This document shows, piece after piece, positions 31,812 through 43,989 of a stretch of DNA of 64,000 bases (the first letter of the stretch is position 1; every line of letters begins with the position of its first letter). The DNA is taken from NCBI GenBank assembly GCA_039621445.1, contig CP154956.1, positions 89,844,482 to 89,908,481 on the forward strand, read 5' to 3'. Under the pieces are notes generated by a model. The model saw nothing but the letters and a program-made list of their open reading frames with translations. It was not told the DNA's origin and did no database searches. The stretch comes from Euglena gracilis (lineage: Eukaryota; Euglenida; Euglenophyceae; Euglenales). A program made the position numbers and the translations under genes.

Positions 31812-34800
31812 GTGGTGGTAAGATTTGTACCTGAAGAAGCCAAAGTCAGGGTGTTTACCTCTGGGACAATTAGATTTAGGGTCGGCTGCACGTGCTCCTT
31901 GATCGGCATTTGCCGGTGTGACCACCCTGCCCCGTTTATGCTTTTCCAAGGTGAAGACAAGCGCTTTTGTGTTTTGTGTCTTCCTCATTCCTGATTCCAG
32001 GATTGGCGGGAATACAATTGGTGTTTCCAGGGTCGATGTTGGTGTTCTGTTCTGGATATTCTAACCGTTTCAGCTTTGTTTATTTTTGGGTTTTTCATTT
32101 TCAATTTTTTTTGCAGTGCACTTTTTTGGCAGTTTTTGCGGTGTTTTTTTTGCAGTGCATTTTTTTGACTGGCTTGTGTGCAGTTTCCCTCCTCCCTAAA
32201 ATACTCACTCCATTTTGTTGGAAACTGCAAAACGTTGCCCTGCAAATGTACATGTGTGTGCAAGTTGTATGCTGGATATTTGTGCACCCTCGGGAGATGA
32301 ACAGGAGCGCAGATCCCAAAAAGCTTCATATTTGCCCATTCCTGCATATTTTGGCCAATGCATTTTCCTTTGGGCTCTTTCGCACAATTTTGGGTCATTT
32401 TGCATATTTTTTTGGCCAGTCATTTTGGGGGTTATTATGGTCCATTTTGAAGCCATTTGGCCATTATCATTCATAGTTGGGCCATTTTTGGTCAATACCA
32501 ACCATCTTTTTTTGCCATTTTGGTTATTTTTGGTGACAAAATGACTCTGCAAGGTTTCAAATGACCAAAACGGCCTGAAAACTTCCCAAACTGACCCGAA
32601 ATGACCCCAAAATGACTCAAATGGTTGAAAGTGCGTTTTGTACCACACGTCATTTGCCTCGGATCAAATCTTTCAGAATGATGTGGCTGGGACCCACCTC
32701 CAGTCTTCAAAACCCGACAAATCAGGACATATTCCAACAAAAATCAATGAATCCTGAGAAATTCTGAAACAGTAACAGAATACCAAGTGTGTGGTGCATG
32801 TTTCTGCTTCAGGGTCCGCAGTTCCTGAGGGGATGGGGGTGGACTACATCTTGTCTAAATTTGGCTGGTGGAAATGCTGGTGGACCACCCCCCCAGTGCT
32901 AAACCCTCGCCCCAAATAAATACCCTCCCAAGTAATACCCCCCCCCATCGGGGTCCGACTTCGCTGACCGAGTTAACACCCCTCTCCCCCCAAATTTCGG
33001 GCCGACGACTTGGATTTTGGACCTGGATTTTGCCTGAAAATGTGGGTAAAATCATAATTTCAAAGAAAAAATTTAAAACAATCGACTTCTCTGGATCATC
33101 TGGCCTCCAAAAATGTTAAACTTTTTGAGGAAGTTTAATAAATGACCCCAGAGGGGGTTTGGGGTGCTATTTTGGACCCATATGGGACTTCGAAAAATTT
33201 CGAAAATTTTGGGGAGCCCCTCAAATAATATTCCCCCTCGGGCTGCGATTTCTGACGAAAAAATAATACCCCAGTATTATTTGGGTGGTGGGTTAGCAGG
33301 GACAGTTGGTGGGAATTTTTTCCCAGTGACTGGGGCGAAGCGCCGGACATTTTTTTGACCCCAAAACTTGCCAGAATTCCAAAGAAATGATTGATCTCTG
33401 AGAATGCAACTGAAATGTGTGCAAAATTCAAGCTTTTGATCAAAACATACTGCTGTGTATGTGAAACGATCACATGACAGCCGATCTGCACTCTTACCCG
33501 TATCATGTCATGCCACGTGATGCATCAGGTGAGGATCCTGCCATTTCATGCCATCTACTGTAAAACATCCCGTCACTGCGTCATTTCATCACCGCCATCA
33601 AGTGCGCCGGGTCCACTGGCTAAGCCAATTTGCTGGCCACTGAAAAAAGCCACCAGCTGGACCCCTCCTCCTCCAACTGGGCCCTGAACACCCCCACCCC
33701 AACTAAAAAAAAAATTCGGTTCAAAACCTTATTTCCACCTCTGGGTGAGGTGGAATGGGAGTGTTTTTTTTTTTTTTGGCTAACTCTGGTTAAGAAAAAA
33801 ATGCAAAAAACTTTCAGAAATAGGCATTTTGGTAAGTTTTTGCACTGGAATGAGGAGGAAGTTGCTTGTGTTTTCTGCGACTCGATTGCATTGTGCCCCT
33901 CTTCACAGAAACCACCATGAAATGCAATTTCTTTTTTTTTATATTTGGATATGATGGTGTTTTCATCACAAATTTCTGCATTTCATTTTTCCACAATCTG
34001 ACATGTTTCCATTTTTTTCTTTTTTCAGATTTTATGCATTTTTGAATTGGCTGGCATCCCATTTTCCTGCAAAAAATATTTCCAAACCAGAGATTTTTTC
34101 CAGAAAAATATTGAATTTTTGCTATTACGCCCCCCCTCCCAAGTCCCCCCTTCCCACTTGCAAGAGTTGGAAAGGCACCTTTTTCCACCACGGTCAGAGG
34201 GACGTGCAAGGCTTTCCCCAAAAATCTGAATCCGCTGTTCACATGCAGACGTCTTCGCTGGCACCATCCCGAAGCTGCCTGTACGTCATTGGCACATTGC
34301 TGTCGGAGATCAACGGACCCATCGATGCTAGCAACGCTCAGGCGACGAGTCAGCTCAACAATCCTCGCAACTGTGTAGAAGGGTTTGTTTCAGGCTACGT
34401 GTTTGTCATCTTTGTTCGTTCTTTCTGTTGCCTTATCTTTCTGTATATTCCACGTTGCATCATGTCTGATGTGTTTTCTTTTCATTGACAATTAAGCAGC
34501 CACAGGACCCTGGCGAGCAACTCCAGTTTTCAGATCAAAATGAAGGATCTAGCCTGCGCCGGCTGGCTTTCCGGCCGCAGTGAAGCGGAAATCCCAACCA
34601 TGGAACCCTGGGGTTGCAGAATTTTTCTCGTTTCAATCCACAAATGGGTAAATCAACAAAAGAAACAATTACGTTTGTTTTGTTTGGATCGGCACAGCCC
34701 AAACCCGGGGATGAAGTGGAAGGCGCCTCATACCACTGCCCCCCTAAATTTTCAAAATTTCGGCCTAAATTTATTCCTAAATCAAAATCGGTCGGGATTT

Positions 34801-35215
34801 AGCTGTCATACACCTGATACCCCCTGTCGTGGAGGGGAGGAAGTAGAATGCTGCCCAACCAGAACCATTCCCGACACTCTCCCCAGTCACACCAGCCCCA
34901 CTGAAGGGTCTTCCGAACGGGACAGTGCGGGGCCCCCACCGTGCGCACCCAGTCCCTCAGCCAGGTGGCGAGCAGCGGGGACGCAACGCTGGCGTACCTG
35001 GCGGCGGTGGGGCAGCGGAACGTCCTCGCCACCCGCCCAGCGGACCCCCGGGCGGCAACGCGAAATGGTCCGGGGTCATGGAATGAATCACACCGCACGC
35101 TGGAAGCTGCGCATTGTGCCGGATCATCGAAGCCCGGTGCATTTTTTTTGTGTAATTTTGTGGAATCCCTTTTCGAGGCTGGCGGTGGGACAAAACAACG
35201 TGTGAACAGCGTCCA
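31812..35215. other. repeat mosaic with degenerate TTTTGGCCAT arrays; no firm gene
   Basis: 32390-32640 is a degenerate array of TTTTGGCCAT/AAAATGACC words. 32880-33300 is a C-run/AATAA mosaic followed by the hairpin core GGGGCGAAGCGCC at 33332-33344 and a TTTTTTT tract. 34880-35110 is GC-rich with an open + frame (SQVASSGDATLAYLAAVGQR) that could be an exon but lacks clear splice sites. Confidence 0.35.
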
Positions 35216-35227
35216 ACTGTCCGTGTT

Positions 35228-35986
35228 CAGGGGGGGGAATGCGTTTCGCATTTTTTCGCATTTTTGCGCATTTTTTGCGCGTTTTCCGGATTTTTGGGGA
35301 AATGCGTATTTTTGCGCATTTTTTCGCATTTTTTTGCGCATTTTTTCGATTTTTTTTTGCGCATTTTTTTGCATCTTAAGAATTTCTGGCTTTTTTTTAT
35401 TTGTTGCAGTTGCATTTTGGGTTTTTTTGATTTTGATTGTATATTGTCAAATTGCTCCTTGACCAATGTTGCATTGACTTGTGACCAATGTTGTTTGATT
35501 TGTGTTCTGTTCTGCCCCCTTTTGAAAGAAATTTTTTGCGCATTTTTTTGCGCATTTTTTCCATTTTCCCATTTTTTTTTACACTTTTTGGAGGCATTTT
35601 GTCAATATTCAAGAAAAAACCTTTGGGTGATGAGGTGTGGGTACTCATCCAATGATGATGAGGACACTGGGGTTTTCAGAGACCCTGCATCGAATCCTTC
35701 TCCCCTGGTCACAAGTAAGGGGCACCATCGCTGACATTGTTGGTTATGGTGAACAGAGAGAGACGCCTTGCTCGTGCATTTTTTTTGACCAAAAATGCCT
35801 TCATTTCAGCTGTTTTTGGTGATTTTGATTTAATTTTGGGCTCATTGTTGGAAATTTTTCTAAGTCCTTTTTCCCTTAGGAATGTACAAACTCAGCGCAT
35901 TTTTTGCGCATTTTTTTTGCGCATTTTTGCGCATTTTTGCGCATTTTTTTCCGAGGGCCGCCCAGCGCATCCCCCCCCCCCCCCTG
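35228..35986. mobile_element. hAT-like element, GCGCATTTTT family, possibly composite
   Basis: The left end CAGGGGGGGGAATGCGTTTC matches the hAT element at 21205. The right end, CCAGCGCATC, a C run and CTG, plus the preceding ~240 bp, matches 1739-2189. GCGCATTTTT arrays lie inside both ends. No convincing TSD is visible, so the two ends may come from different insertions. Confidence 0.5.
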
Positions 35987-36172
35987 TTGAAAAACGGTTG
36001 GGGCTGCTGCCTGCAATCGATGGAGGCCTTGTTTCTTGCGCAGCTGGAGAGCCTGGACAATACTTCGAGGGCAGCGCTGACTGTGTCTCGGTCTGGTGGC
36101 CACTGTTAGGTTTCGGTTTGCACCTGTATTTACACACCTCCCTGTGTCTACGAGGCATTTCTGGCACATCAC

Positions 36173-36632
36173 CAGGGAATTTCTTAAGCCGGAGGGTACC
36201 CTAGCCCCCGGGGGGGGGGGTCCAGCCAGCCAGCAGCTCAAGTCCAGCCAGCAGCCCAAATTTGGGGCGGGGCCCCCCCCCCCCCCGGGGGTCAAGTGGA
36301 ATAAAGTCGGGTCCAGCCCGGCCGGAGGCCGGGCCAGCCGGCCGAAGGCTACCCAGCTCACCTGTCCCTTCATTTTTTCCCCTCATCACAACTTCCTCTA
36401 TCACAGCCCCCCAGCCTTGACCTGGCTCCACCCATCAAAATGTCGAAAATGGCAGAAATGTGTTAGAAAAGTTTGTTGTTCGTCGACCCAGCCCAGCCCA
36501 GCCCCCCTCCAGCCCCGGACCCCCCCCCCCCCCCCCCCCCGGGAAGGGTCCAGCCAGCAGCTCATTTCCAGCCAGCAGCCTTTTTGCCAGCCGGAGGCTG
36601 GACCCCCCAGGGGGTCCTTAAGAAATTCCCTG
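36173..36632. mobile_element. hAT-like MITE with CAGGGAATTTCTTAAG TIR
   Basis: The left end CAGGGAATTTCTTAAG is matched exactly by CTTAAGAAATTCCCTG on the right. The 8-bp TSD CACATCAC is perfect at 36165-36172 and 36633-36640. The interior has repeated CCAGCCAGCAGC words, a GGCCGG-rich centre, and C runs including one of 21 bases near 36520-36540. No coding. Confidence 0.85.
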
Positions 36633-36830
36633 CACATCACTCGGACACACCTTTATTATTATTATTATTGATGCGATGCTGTTGACATGCCGACACACCC
36701 CTGTGTCAACGGCACATTTGTGGGACATGGCATGTCTTCGGCAAATGGGGAGATGGATTGTTTGGTGGCACCTCTTGGCATCAATGGGGCAGTGATAGTA
36801 TGAAGAATGTATTATCTGATGGGGTAAACC

Positions 36831-37229
36831 CCCCCAAATGTAACCCCCCCCCCAAATACAACCCCCCAAATATAACCCCCCCCTGAGGACCTTGAAATCC
36901 CGCCCGAATATAAAAACCCCCCTCTGGCGCTTTGCGCCGGAAGGAAAATTTTTCGACAAAATCTCCTGAAATTGTGATTTTTGGCAGATTTGGGAGCAAT
37001 TTTTACCAAAAATATGTGAAAATTGCTCCTTCGCCCGAAAAATGAAGTTTTTGGACCCCCAAGGGTGGGCGTATTTGTGATTTTGGACCGAAAAAGTGAC
37101 TACTGGAGCCCACCGGGAAGTTGATTTTTCCGACCGAATATAAACCCCCCCAAATATAAAACCCCCCTTGGGGTCTTGAAATTCCACCCAAATATAAAAC
37201 CAGGGGTTTTTATATTTGGGGGGGTTATG
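36831..37229. mobile_element. foldback of CCCCCCAAATATAA units
   Basis: The left end TAAACCCCCCCAAATGTAAC is mirrored by TATATTTGGGGGGGTTA on the right. Multiple internal CCAAATATAA words occur, and the GGCGCTTTGCGCC hairpin core lies at 36926-36938 next to AAAATTTTT. Flanks share only TGAT, so the TSD is uncertain. Confidence 0.55.
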
Positions 37230-37892
37230 ATTTGAACCCTGGGTGGCAAGCATTTTCAAACCTGCTCGTTCCGCCCGCGGGCAGCCTCCAGCATCCAGCA
37301 GAGCAGCTCGGAGCAAGTCCAGCAACTGACGCTTAAGCAAGCGGCACAGGTCACCAAGGGAGGGCATCACAAAAAAGGCAGAACGTTGAATACACAATTC
37401 TGAAGAAGCCTCACATCAGAACCGGCAAAAAATGTCAGGTGCATTTTTTCCAAAAAAAACATTTTCTTCCTTTTAAAGAGTCCAATTGTGAAAGAATCAT
37501 TTCTCTTTTGTCAAAAAAATGGCATTACATACTTTGGGACATACTTTGTCTCGAACAATTAGAGAAATTTTTGTAACATTTTTTTTGAGTTGCAGGTTAT
37601 CCGTGTGGGAGGGTGCCTTCGCTTTGTTCTGTCATTTATTGCTTTTTTTTTGGTTGAAGGAATGATTATTTGCTAACAAATGGTGAATTCTCTTGGAACG
37701 TTTTTAATTGAGAGTATTCCTATGACAATCCGAACCACTCATCATCACATGAAAATGTCCGGCGTTGTGGGGCGAAGCAATTGTCGAAAGAATGAAGTGC
37801 CAGAGCATCTGACCTCTTGGATTGTGGTTGAATTGATATCGAATACATTTTGCACGTTGCAATATTTCTTCTCCTGGTGTTTTTTTCTACAG

Positions 37893-37957
37893 GTAATGGG
37901 GTTCCAAGCGAGAGGCGTGCCAAACCCCCCGGGAACACGTCAATCAGCGACTTCCAG
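37893..37957 (+). CDS. putative internal exon, unknown protein
   Basis: The strong acceptor-like GGTGTTTTTTTCTACAG ends at 37892 and a donor-like TTCCAG/GTTTTG follows 37957. The 65-nt exon reads NGVPSERRAKPPGNTSISDF in one frame. Together with exon-like pieces at 40134-40231, 40699-40790 and 41202-41289 it may belong to one + strand gene whose introns contain transposons, but phases between the pieces are not all compatible. No domain recognised. Confidence 0.35.
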
Positions 37958-38051
37958 GTTTTGCACCCCCCAAAAGTGATCACCAGACACGCCAGTACAA
38001 GCCCAGGTGAAACAGTTTTGTTCTTGTTGCCACTGGTTTTCTGGCCATAAG

Positions 38052-39010
38052 CAAGCATCTCTGATGATGCTGGGCGATGCTGAGTGTGCTGGGCAATGCT
38101 GGGCAATGCTGGATTTTCGGAGACCAGAGGTGAGGTTCCGATGCTGGACGATGCAGGACGATGCTGGGTGATGCTGGCATTTTTTGCATACCTTGAAGAA
38201 TTCAACCCATTTTTAGGAGCAATGAGCAATCATTTCCCACAAATCTCCCATGCCACACCCATTTTGGCTATTTTGGATTAGTTTTTGCTAATTTGGGGGC
38301 ACATTGTGATGATTTGGGCAAATGTTGGGCTATTTTGGGTGAAGATCAGTTTATGGCATTTTTGGCCCTTTGCATGCTACTTTGGTTATTTTTGGCCATT
38401 TTTTTTAAATTTTTTTTTGCAAGCATCGTTGTCCATTTTGGGGCTATTTTTGATTATTTCAAGCCATTTCAGGTGATTTTGATCGTTTTTGGGGGGGCTT
38501 TTACGGTCATTTTTGGGCTTTTGTTGGGAGCCAATGGATGCAGGTACTGGAGTGGATGAAGTGGATGTAGATACTGGACAATATGCAATCAACGCAGGTA
38601 CTGAACAAGATGCAGTGGATGCAGACACTGGGCAAGATGCAGTTAGTGCAGTGGACGCAGATACTGGACAGGATGCATTGGCTGCAGAGACTGGACAATG
38701 GTGGGCTGAATTGGGCCCAAAGCAGTAAAAAGTGGCCAGAGAACAACGAGAAGCAATCAAAAGCAATTGGGGAAAAGTAGCCAAAAGTGGCCAAGAGTGA
38801 CCAAAAGTGGCCAAAAGTGTCACAAGAAGGTGAATGACGAGAAGTGGACAAAAGTAGATGAAGTGGATGCAGATGCTGTGGTGCATGCTCTGGATGCAGG
38901 TATCTGGGTGGATGCAGGAACCGGAGGTACACCACCAAGGGCTTCAAAGGCGATGCAGGGTGATGCTGGGCGATGCTAGGCCCAAGGGCACGGCTGACCA
39001 GAGGTGCTTG
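38052..39010. mobile_element. hAT-like element with perfect 8-bp TSD and internal minisatellite
   Basis: The left end CAAGCATCTCTG and right end CAGAGGTGCTTG are inverted repeats (11 of 12). The TSD GCCATAAG is perfect at 38044-38051 and 39011-39018. GGGCGATGCT words occur at both ends. The centre is degenerate TTTTGGCCAT, followed by a GGATGCAG minisatellite. A truncated relative lies at 23371-23820. Confidence 0.8.
38529..38935. repeat. GTGGATGCAGATACTGGACA minisatellite
   Basis: Degenerate tandem units of roughly 27-33 bp built on GTGGATGCAGATACTGGACA, densest at 38529-38700 and again at 38850-38930. In one frame it encodes VDADTGQDAV-type repeats, but the frame is short and lies within a MITE-like element. 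Confidence 0.6.
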
Positions 39011-39019
39011 GCCATAAGC

Positions 39020-40130
39020 TCCAGGACTCGGCAGCCGCCCCAAACGCCCATCAAACCCCCTCCCTTGCCTGGACATCCTCAAGGACAAACACTTGGAGCA
39101 GGCTGTTGTTCCCGGCGACGCTATGGTGGGGTCGGGGTTGGCAAGCACTTGAGGTCACCAAATCCGACCCTCCTGCAGTTGGGTTAGGTTTGTTCAGTTA
39201 GGGCACGTGGCAGGGGTGCCTACACACCCCCAGAGCTTGTCGTTGGCCCCCACATATCGGGGGGGGGGGGCTAACAAAATTCCCCCCTCTGCTGTTGGAG
39301 CAGTATATTTGCACAGTATTTTCTTTTAGCTTTGGACCCCGGGGGGGGAGTGTGGTGGGTGGGTCGCCGAACCCCCCCGGGAGGACCCCCAAGGGGTCCC
39401 CCACCAGGGTCTTTGGCCATCTTTAATTTTTTTTTTGGTGCGAAGCGCTGATAGCAAAATTTTCGAAGTCAAAAATCGGCCAAAAAAAAAAACCCTCCAC
39501 AGGCTCCAATGGTCACTTTTTTGGCCTCGTTGCGGCATTTTTGAACAATTGGTGTCTTCTCGCATTTTTCCTGCACCAGTTTCACCCAGTTTTGTATTTT
39601 TTTGCAACATTTCTAATGCTTTTTCCACATTTTTTTCCATGCCTTCACAGCTGCCAGAGGGGGGGTTTATTATTTGGGCTGCTGAAGTCGGTCCTCAGGG
39701 GGGGTTATTATTTGGGGGGTTTTTATTATTTGGGGGGGGGTTATTATTTGGGAGGGGGTTTAGTGTGGCCTGCAAGGCCCCCATAGGAATTTTCAGCAGC
39801 GGACCCAAAAGTAGACCTGGGGTCTTATTTTGGTGGGAGGGGTTACTGTTGGTGAAATTGCCATACCTCACAATTCATCAAATCTGAAACGGAGTATCGT
39901 AAACATTATTTTTGTTCACTGATGTGTGTACTTTGGAAAACACTTGAATTGCAAAATGTTGCCACTGACATCGAATGGGCGGAAATGACGGAGCTCAGCA
40001 TTTAGAAGATCGGTAACAAAGCCGCTTTATTGGTGCGTAAACCGAAAGTGACAAAATTGGTGGGAGAGAAATGGCTGAAATCCCCAAAATGCCCCGGGAA
40101 CACTTTGGCAGTTACCATTTTTTTTTATTT
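39020..40130. other. C/G-rich mosaic, no firm gene
   Basis: 39060-39150 is GC-rich with an open + frame (LDILKDKHLEQAVVPGDAMV) that may be an exon. 39240-39420 has poly-G/poly-C blocks. The hairpin core GGTGCGAAGCGCT lies at 39437-39449 with AAAATTTT downstream. 39656-39760 is a TTATTATTTGGGGGG mosaic. Confidence 0.35.
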
Positions 40131-40133
40131 CAG

Positions 40134-40231
40134 GCAAGGAAGGCGTAGAAGAAGTTGGGTATCTCCAGGAGCAACAAAAAGATGCTCAGGATCGAACAAC
40201 AATCACTTACTGGACATACTCCAGGCCATGA
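40134..40231 (+). CDS. putative terminal exon or exon fragment
   Basis: The acceptor ATTTTTTTTTATTTCAG ends at 40133. One frame then reads KEGVEEVGYLQEQQKDAQDR and stops at TGA 40229-40231. The acceptor is strong and the composition protein-like. The exon could also end at a donor before the stop. Confidence 0.3.
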
Positions 40232-40698
40232 TTGGATGCTGGGGTTTGGTGGCAGGCAGAGGCATTTCGGTGCACCATGCTCAACAATTCCCAAGTTTGG
40301 GGAGAACGGAGGGCTACTTTTGGACCTTTGAAGAATTCGGCTGAAAAATTCGGCTGCACAGGGTCCAAAAACAGGTCGAAAAAAAATGGTTTTTGACATT
40401 GAAAAACGACCCCCCCAAATGCCAATTTTACACATTCACAATGGGCAAAATGAAAAAAAAATGCCCAAAATCAACAAATTTTGAGGCATTTTCACAGTCC
40501 ATTTTTTTTGATGTTTTCAAAATCCCGAGGGGGGTCTCACTTTTGGGCTGTCTAGTTTGGGTTTTTGCTGGGGGGTTTATTATTTATTATTTATTATTTT
40601 ATTATTAGTATGATTTATTATTTATTATTATTTATAATTTATATGTATAATTTTAGGGGGGTTTATGTTCAACCCCCTTCCCTGCTGTTCCCAAACAG

Positions 40699-40790
40699 CT
40701 GCCTCTGGCAACTGGGATGGACAGCAGCTCAGCGCCCTCTTCGCCAGCTTCTTTGAAGTGTGGGACAAGCGCCAGGCGATGAGTCTACAG
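40699..40790 (+). CDS. putative internal exon
   Basis: The acceptor CTGTTCCCAAACAG ends at 40698 and a donor CTACAG/GTGCTC follows 40790. The frame reads ASGNWDGQQLSALFASFFEV then WDKRQAMSLQ, amphipathic and GC-richer than its flanks. Exon phase: 2 leading bases plus 30 codons. The family is not recognised. Confidence 0.4.
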
Positions 40791-41201
40791 GTGCTCAGGC
40801 CGCACTGCCTTTCTGCACTGTCTCTGCTTGACAAGTGCCACTGGCATTTGATTTTTCTTCGATTTGATTTTTGTTCAGCCCACCAAAAATCATAATGATA
40901 ATAATTTTTTGACTGTAATTTTTTGACCTTTGTTGGTTTGTTGGGGCTCAACATTTCTCCCAGGTAATTCGGGGCATACGGTATTAACTTGAAAGCTGAG
41001 ACTGATGACAGGTCATGAGCCAGACTCACTTGGGTGTTCTGGCTCGAGACATACCATTGCTTTTTGAAACCGAAATTTTCCAAACGTTTGTTTATCAAAT
41101 TTCAAATTTGATCAACGTCGTTCACCGTAATTACTGAAATTCTTGTCCACCATATGTTTTTGTCAGTCCTATAACCGTTGTGGTCTGCCGGCATCCGACA
41201 G

Positions 41202-41289
41202 GTCCGATCTCGCGCTGGAGAAGCTGGATGTGGTCGCCCTCAGCCCCCGAGCTGCAGTCACAGTGCTCAAGGCTGGCTGTCAATGTTAA
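41202..41289 (+). CDS. putative terminal exon
   Basis: An acceptor GGCATCCGACAG ends at 41201. One frame reads SDLALEKLDVVALSPRAAVT and ends in TAA at 41287-41289. It begins in a phase that does not join directly to the exon ending at 40790, so another exon or a different acceptor would be needed. Confidence 0.3.
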
Positions 41290-42250
41290 TTGGGAACCAG
41301 TAATTTTTTTTGAAGTTGGACGCCTGGAGGGGGGGGGGTGGCAGGGTGGGTGTCCCCCCAGGAGGGGAGATCGGGCTGTGTGTGTCCACCCTCAGAGGGC
41401 GGGGGTTTGCTCAATTTTTGGCGCACAGCAACAAAATTTTCTGAACGCAAAGTTGACACTCAAAAGGTAGGTCGGGGGGGGGTGGTCTCGGCCTTACAAA
41501 GTACGCGCTTGGAGCATTTTGATTTGAGAGCTTTCAAGTACGCTGCAGTCCAGACGTCGGATATCTCCTTCTTCCTTCCCTCATCCAAGCCCGTGTTGCT
41601 GGTGCGACTCCTGTGTTCCGTCCTTCGGTTTCACCTTCACCCCATCTGCCTAACATGATTTCGGGACAACTGGGCTGTGCCGAAGAACTTTCGACACAAA
41701 GCACAAATAACGGGTCAAGTGGCCCAGAAACGGGATTGGGGAACGGGATGGTCAAAATGTTGGCTGAAAAATCTCAACACATCCAGATTCACGTTCAGAT
41801 TTTTTTTTGCTATTTTCAGTCTTTGTTGATTGACATTAACCGTGTTCCTTTTGATTTTTTTGACAATGTTTAATATTGAATATTGGTTGAATTCAATTTG
41901 GTTTCATTTTATCTTTATTTCAAATACTTTTCAATTGTCATTATTTATTTAGCACGAACCACATAACGTCTGAACTCAAAAAAAATAACACAAGGTAGGA
42001 ACTGTGAAACATATTAAAATTAGTGTTTTAGAGTGTGACCTTTTCAACTCTTGCTTGTGGGATTGTTCGTGAAGTGCATTGTCCGTCCACCTGGGATGGT
42101 GGACAGCCATCCTTGCGATGCTCATCTCCAGCCGGGGGAAGCCCACCTCGAGACGGTCCGCCTGCTGCATCATCCAGTGACCCCTCCGATCGCCACCCGA
42201 CTCTGCACGGTGCTGTCTCTGAGGTGCCATGCATAAATTCACTAATCTGG
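41290..42250. other. no gene supported
   Basis: 41320-41480 is G-rich; the remainder is AT-rich and partly unique. Open frames at 42035-42289 are open on both strands and have no recognisable domain. Confidence 0.3.
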
Positions 42251-42251
42251 T

Positions 42252-42277
42252 GTGGGTGGGTGGGTGGGTGGGTGGGT
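42252..42277 (+). repeat. GGGT tandem repeat, potential G-quadruplex
   Basis: Six or more consecutive GGGT units form a sequence capable of G-quadruplex folding on the + strand. No functional context is evident. Confidence 0.8.
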
Positions 42278-42854
42278 TTTCGGAAGTAGGTGGGCAGGCC
42301 GCTGGACCCCCAGATGCAAGGTTCAGTCTAGCCTATTCTTTTTCCAAACAGTTTCGGCCAATTTCAGGTGGGTTTTGGGTGGTTGGGTGATCGCGTTCCC
42401 CCTCCGGGGGGGGGGTCCACACATTGGGTGGATTTTTATTATTTAACAAGGTTTTTGGCTTTGGACCTGGAAAAAGTACCCCACCCAGGATCACAAAGTG
42501 AACCTATGCTGCTGTGCCTTAGTCCCATTTCCATGGTCCCTTTTGGAGGACGGTGGAGGGCCTATGTTCTGACCTCTATGGACGGTGCTCACATTGAGGT
42601 TGCTTGCCATTTCACCTTTGTCTCATTTGTGTGCTTCCCCCCTGGGATACACAGGATGTATGGTGTTTATGTTTGTATGGTATGTGTGGTATGATGTTTT
42701 TTTTAAATTTCATCTCATCGTAGATTATCGAGACGTGCACGAACCCGTAACCCCTCACCAGGTTTTGAATAGTGCTGAGCTCTTAATGGGAGCTCGCAAT
42801 GGACGGCCAAAAAGAATAGCATTGCAATTTGCAGATTATTTATGATGCGCCAGG

Positions 42855-43740
42855 GGGGGGGATCGAACAACGCTCATTTTCGGTTCAAAAACAGTTTTTC
42901 CGGGTCCAGGAGGCCAAAAAAACATCGTTTTGGACAAAATAATTTTTCGATTTTTTTCGACTTTTTTTGACCCAAAAATGGCCGAAAACGGCTGAGGCAA
43001 AACAGGCCAAAACTGTACAAAATGGCCAAAATCGGCCGAAAAATGGCCGTAACTCGGGCTAGGCGGGGAGTTGCGGGGAAATCAAAATACTGCCAGATAG
43101 GGCATTTTAAGGGCTTCGATCCAGGTTCCCGCACATTTCCTTTGACTTTGCTTCATTTTCGAGATATTTTGGAAACATCGATTTTTTGACCTCGAAAACG
43201 GCCCAAAATGGCCCCTGAAATGGGCCAGAACTGGACTAAAGATGGCCGTAACTCGGGCTGCACGAAGAGTTGGGGGAAAAGTAAACCATGGTTGGATAGG
43301 GCATTCCAAGGGCTTCATTTTTGCTCTCCAGACATTTTCGTTGATTTTGCTTCATTTCCGAGATATTTTGGAAAAACCGCTTTTTTTGGCCCAAAAAACG
43401 TCCCCAAAAACACCCCAAAATGGTCGTTTTGGGCCGCAAAGGCACGTTGGAACACGGGACAGGCGTATTGGCGGCCAAAACGGCGAATGGGGGGCGATAG
43501 AGGGCCTCGGGGGGTATATTTTGTCAGTGGGACACTTCCGGAGATAATGTACGTTTTCTCAAGATATTTTCGAAAAATCGATTTTTGACCGATTTTTTGG
43601 ACCCCGGCGAAATGGCAGAGTTGGAAGAGGGGCCAATCCTACCCAGTTTGGACCCCTTCGCAGGTGAATAACTCGGGCCTGGCGGGGAGTTGGGGGTCAA
43701 ACGGAGGTGATTCGGAAACTATAAATCCAGTCGCTCGCGA
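42855..43740. repeat. third copy of the 15000-16990 dispersed repeat
   Basis: Contains CGCTCATTTTCGG, two copies of GTAACTCGGGCT..GGGGA..GTTG, and three TTCGAGATATTTTGGA-like phrases, all in the order seen in the copies at 15000-16990. No coding potential supported. Confidence 0.65.
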
Positions 43741-43920
43741 CTAAAAAAAATATCCGGGAACGGACCCGGGATCATGGTGATAATCTGCCGGTTCCCAAGG
43801 TGGCCCCGACCCGGGGGAGGGGGGGGTCGACCCCCCCTTTTGCCCAGGGGTGAACTTCACTCACACCCAAAAAGGAATAAGAGCTCAGCGACCCCCTACC
43901 CTACCACCCCCCCCCATATC

Positions 43921-43985
43921 TCATTCCTAACCCTAACCCTATCCCTAACCCTAATCCTAACCCCAACCCCATACCAAACATAACC
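43921..43985. repeat. degenerate CCCTAA telomere-like repeat
   Basis: About eight imperfect CCCTAA/CCCTAT/CCCCAA units on the + strand (TTAGGG on the other). It is interstitial and degenerate, so an old internal array or chance low-complexity sequence is more likely than a chromosome end. Confidence 0.55.
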
Positions 43986-43989
43986 CTCA

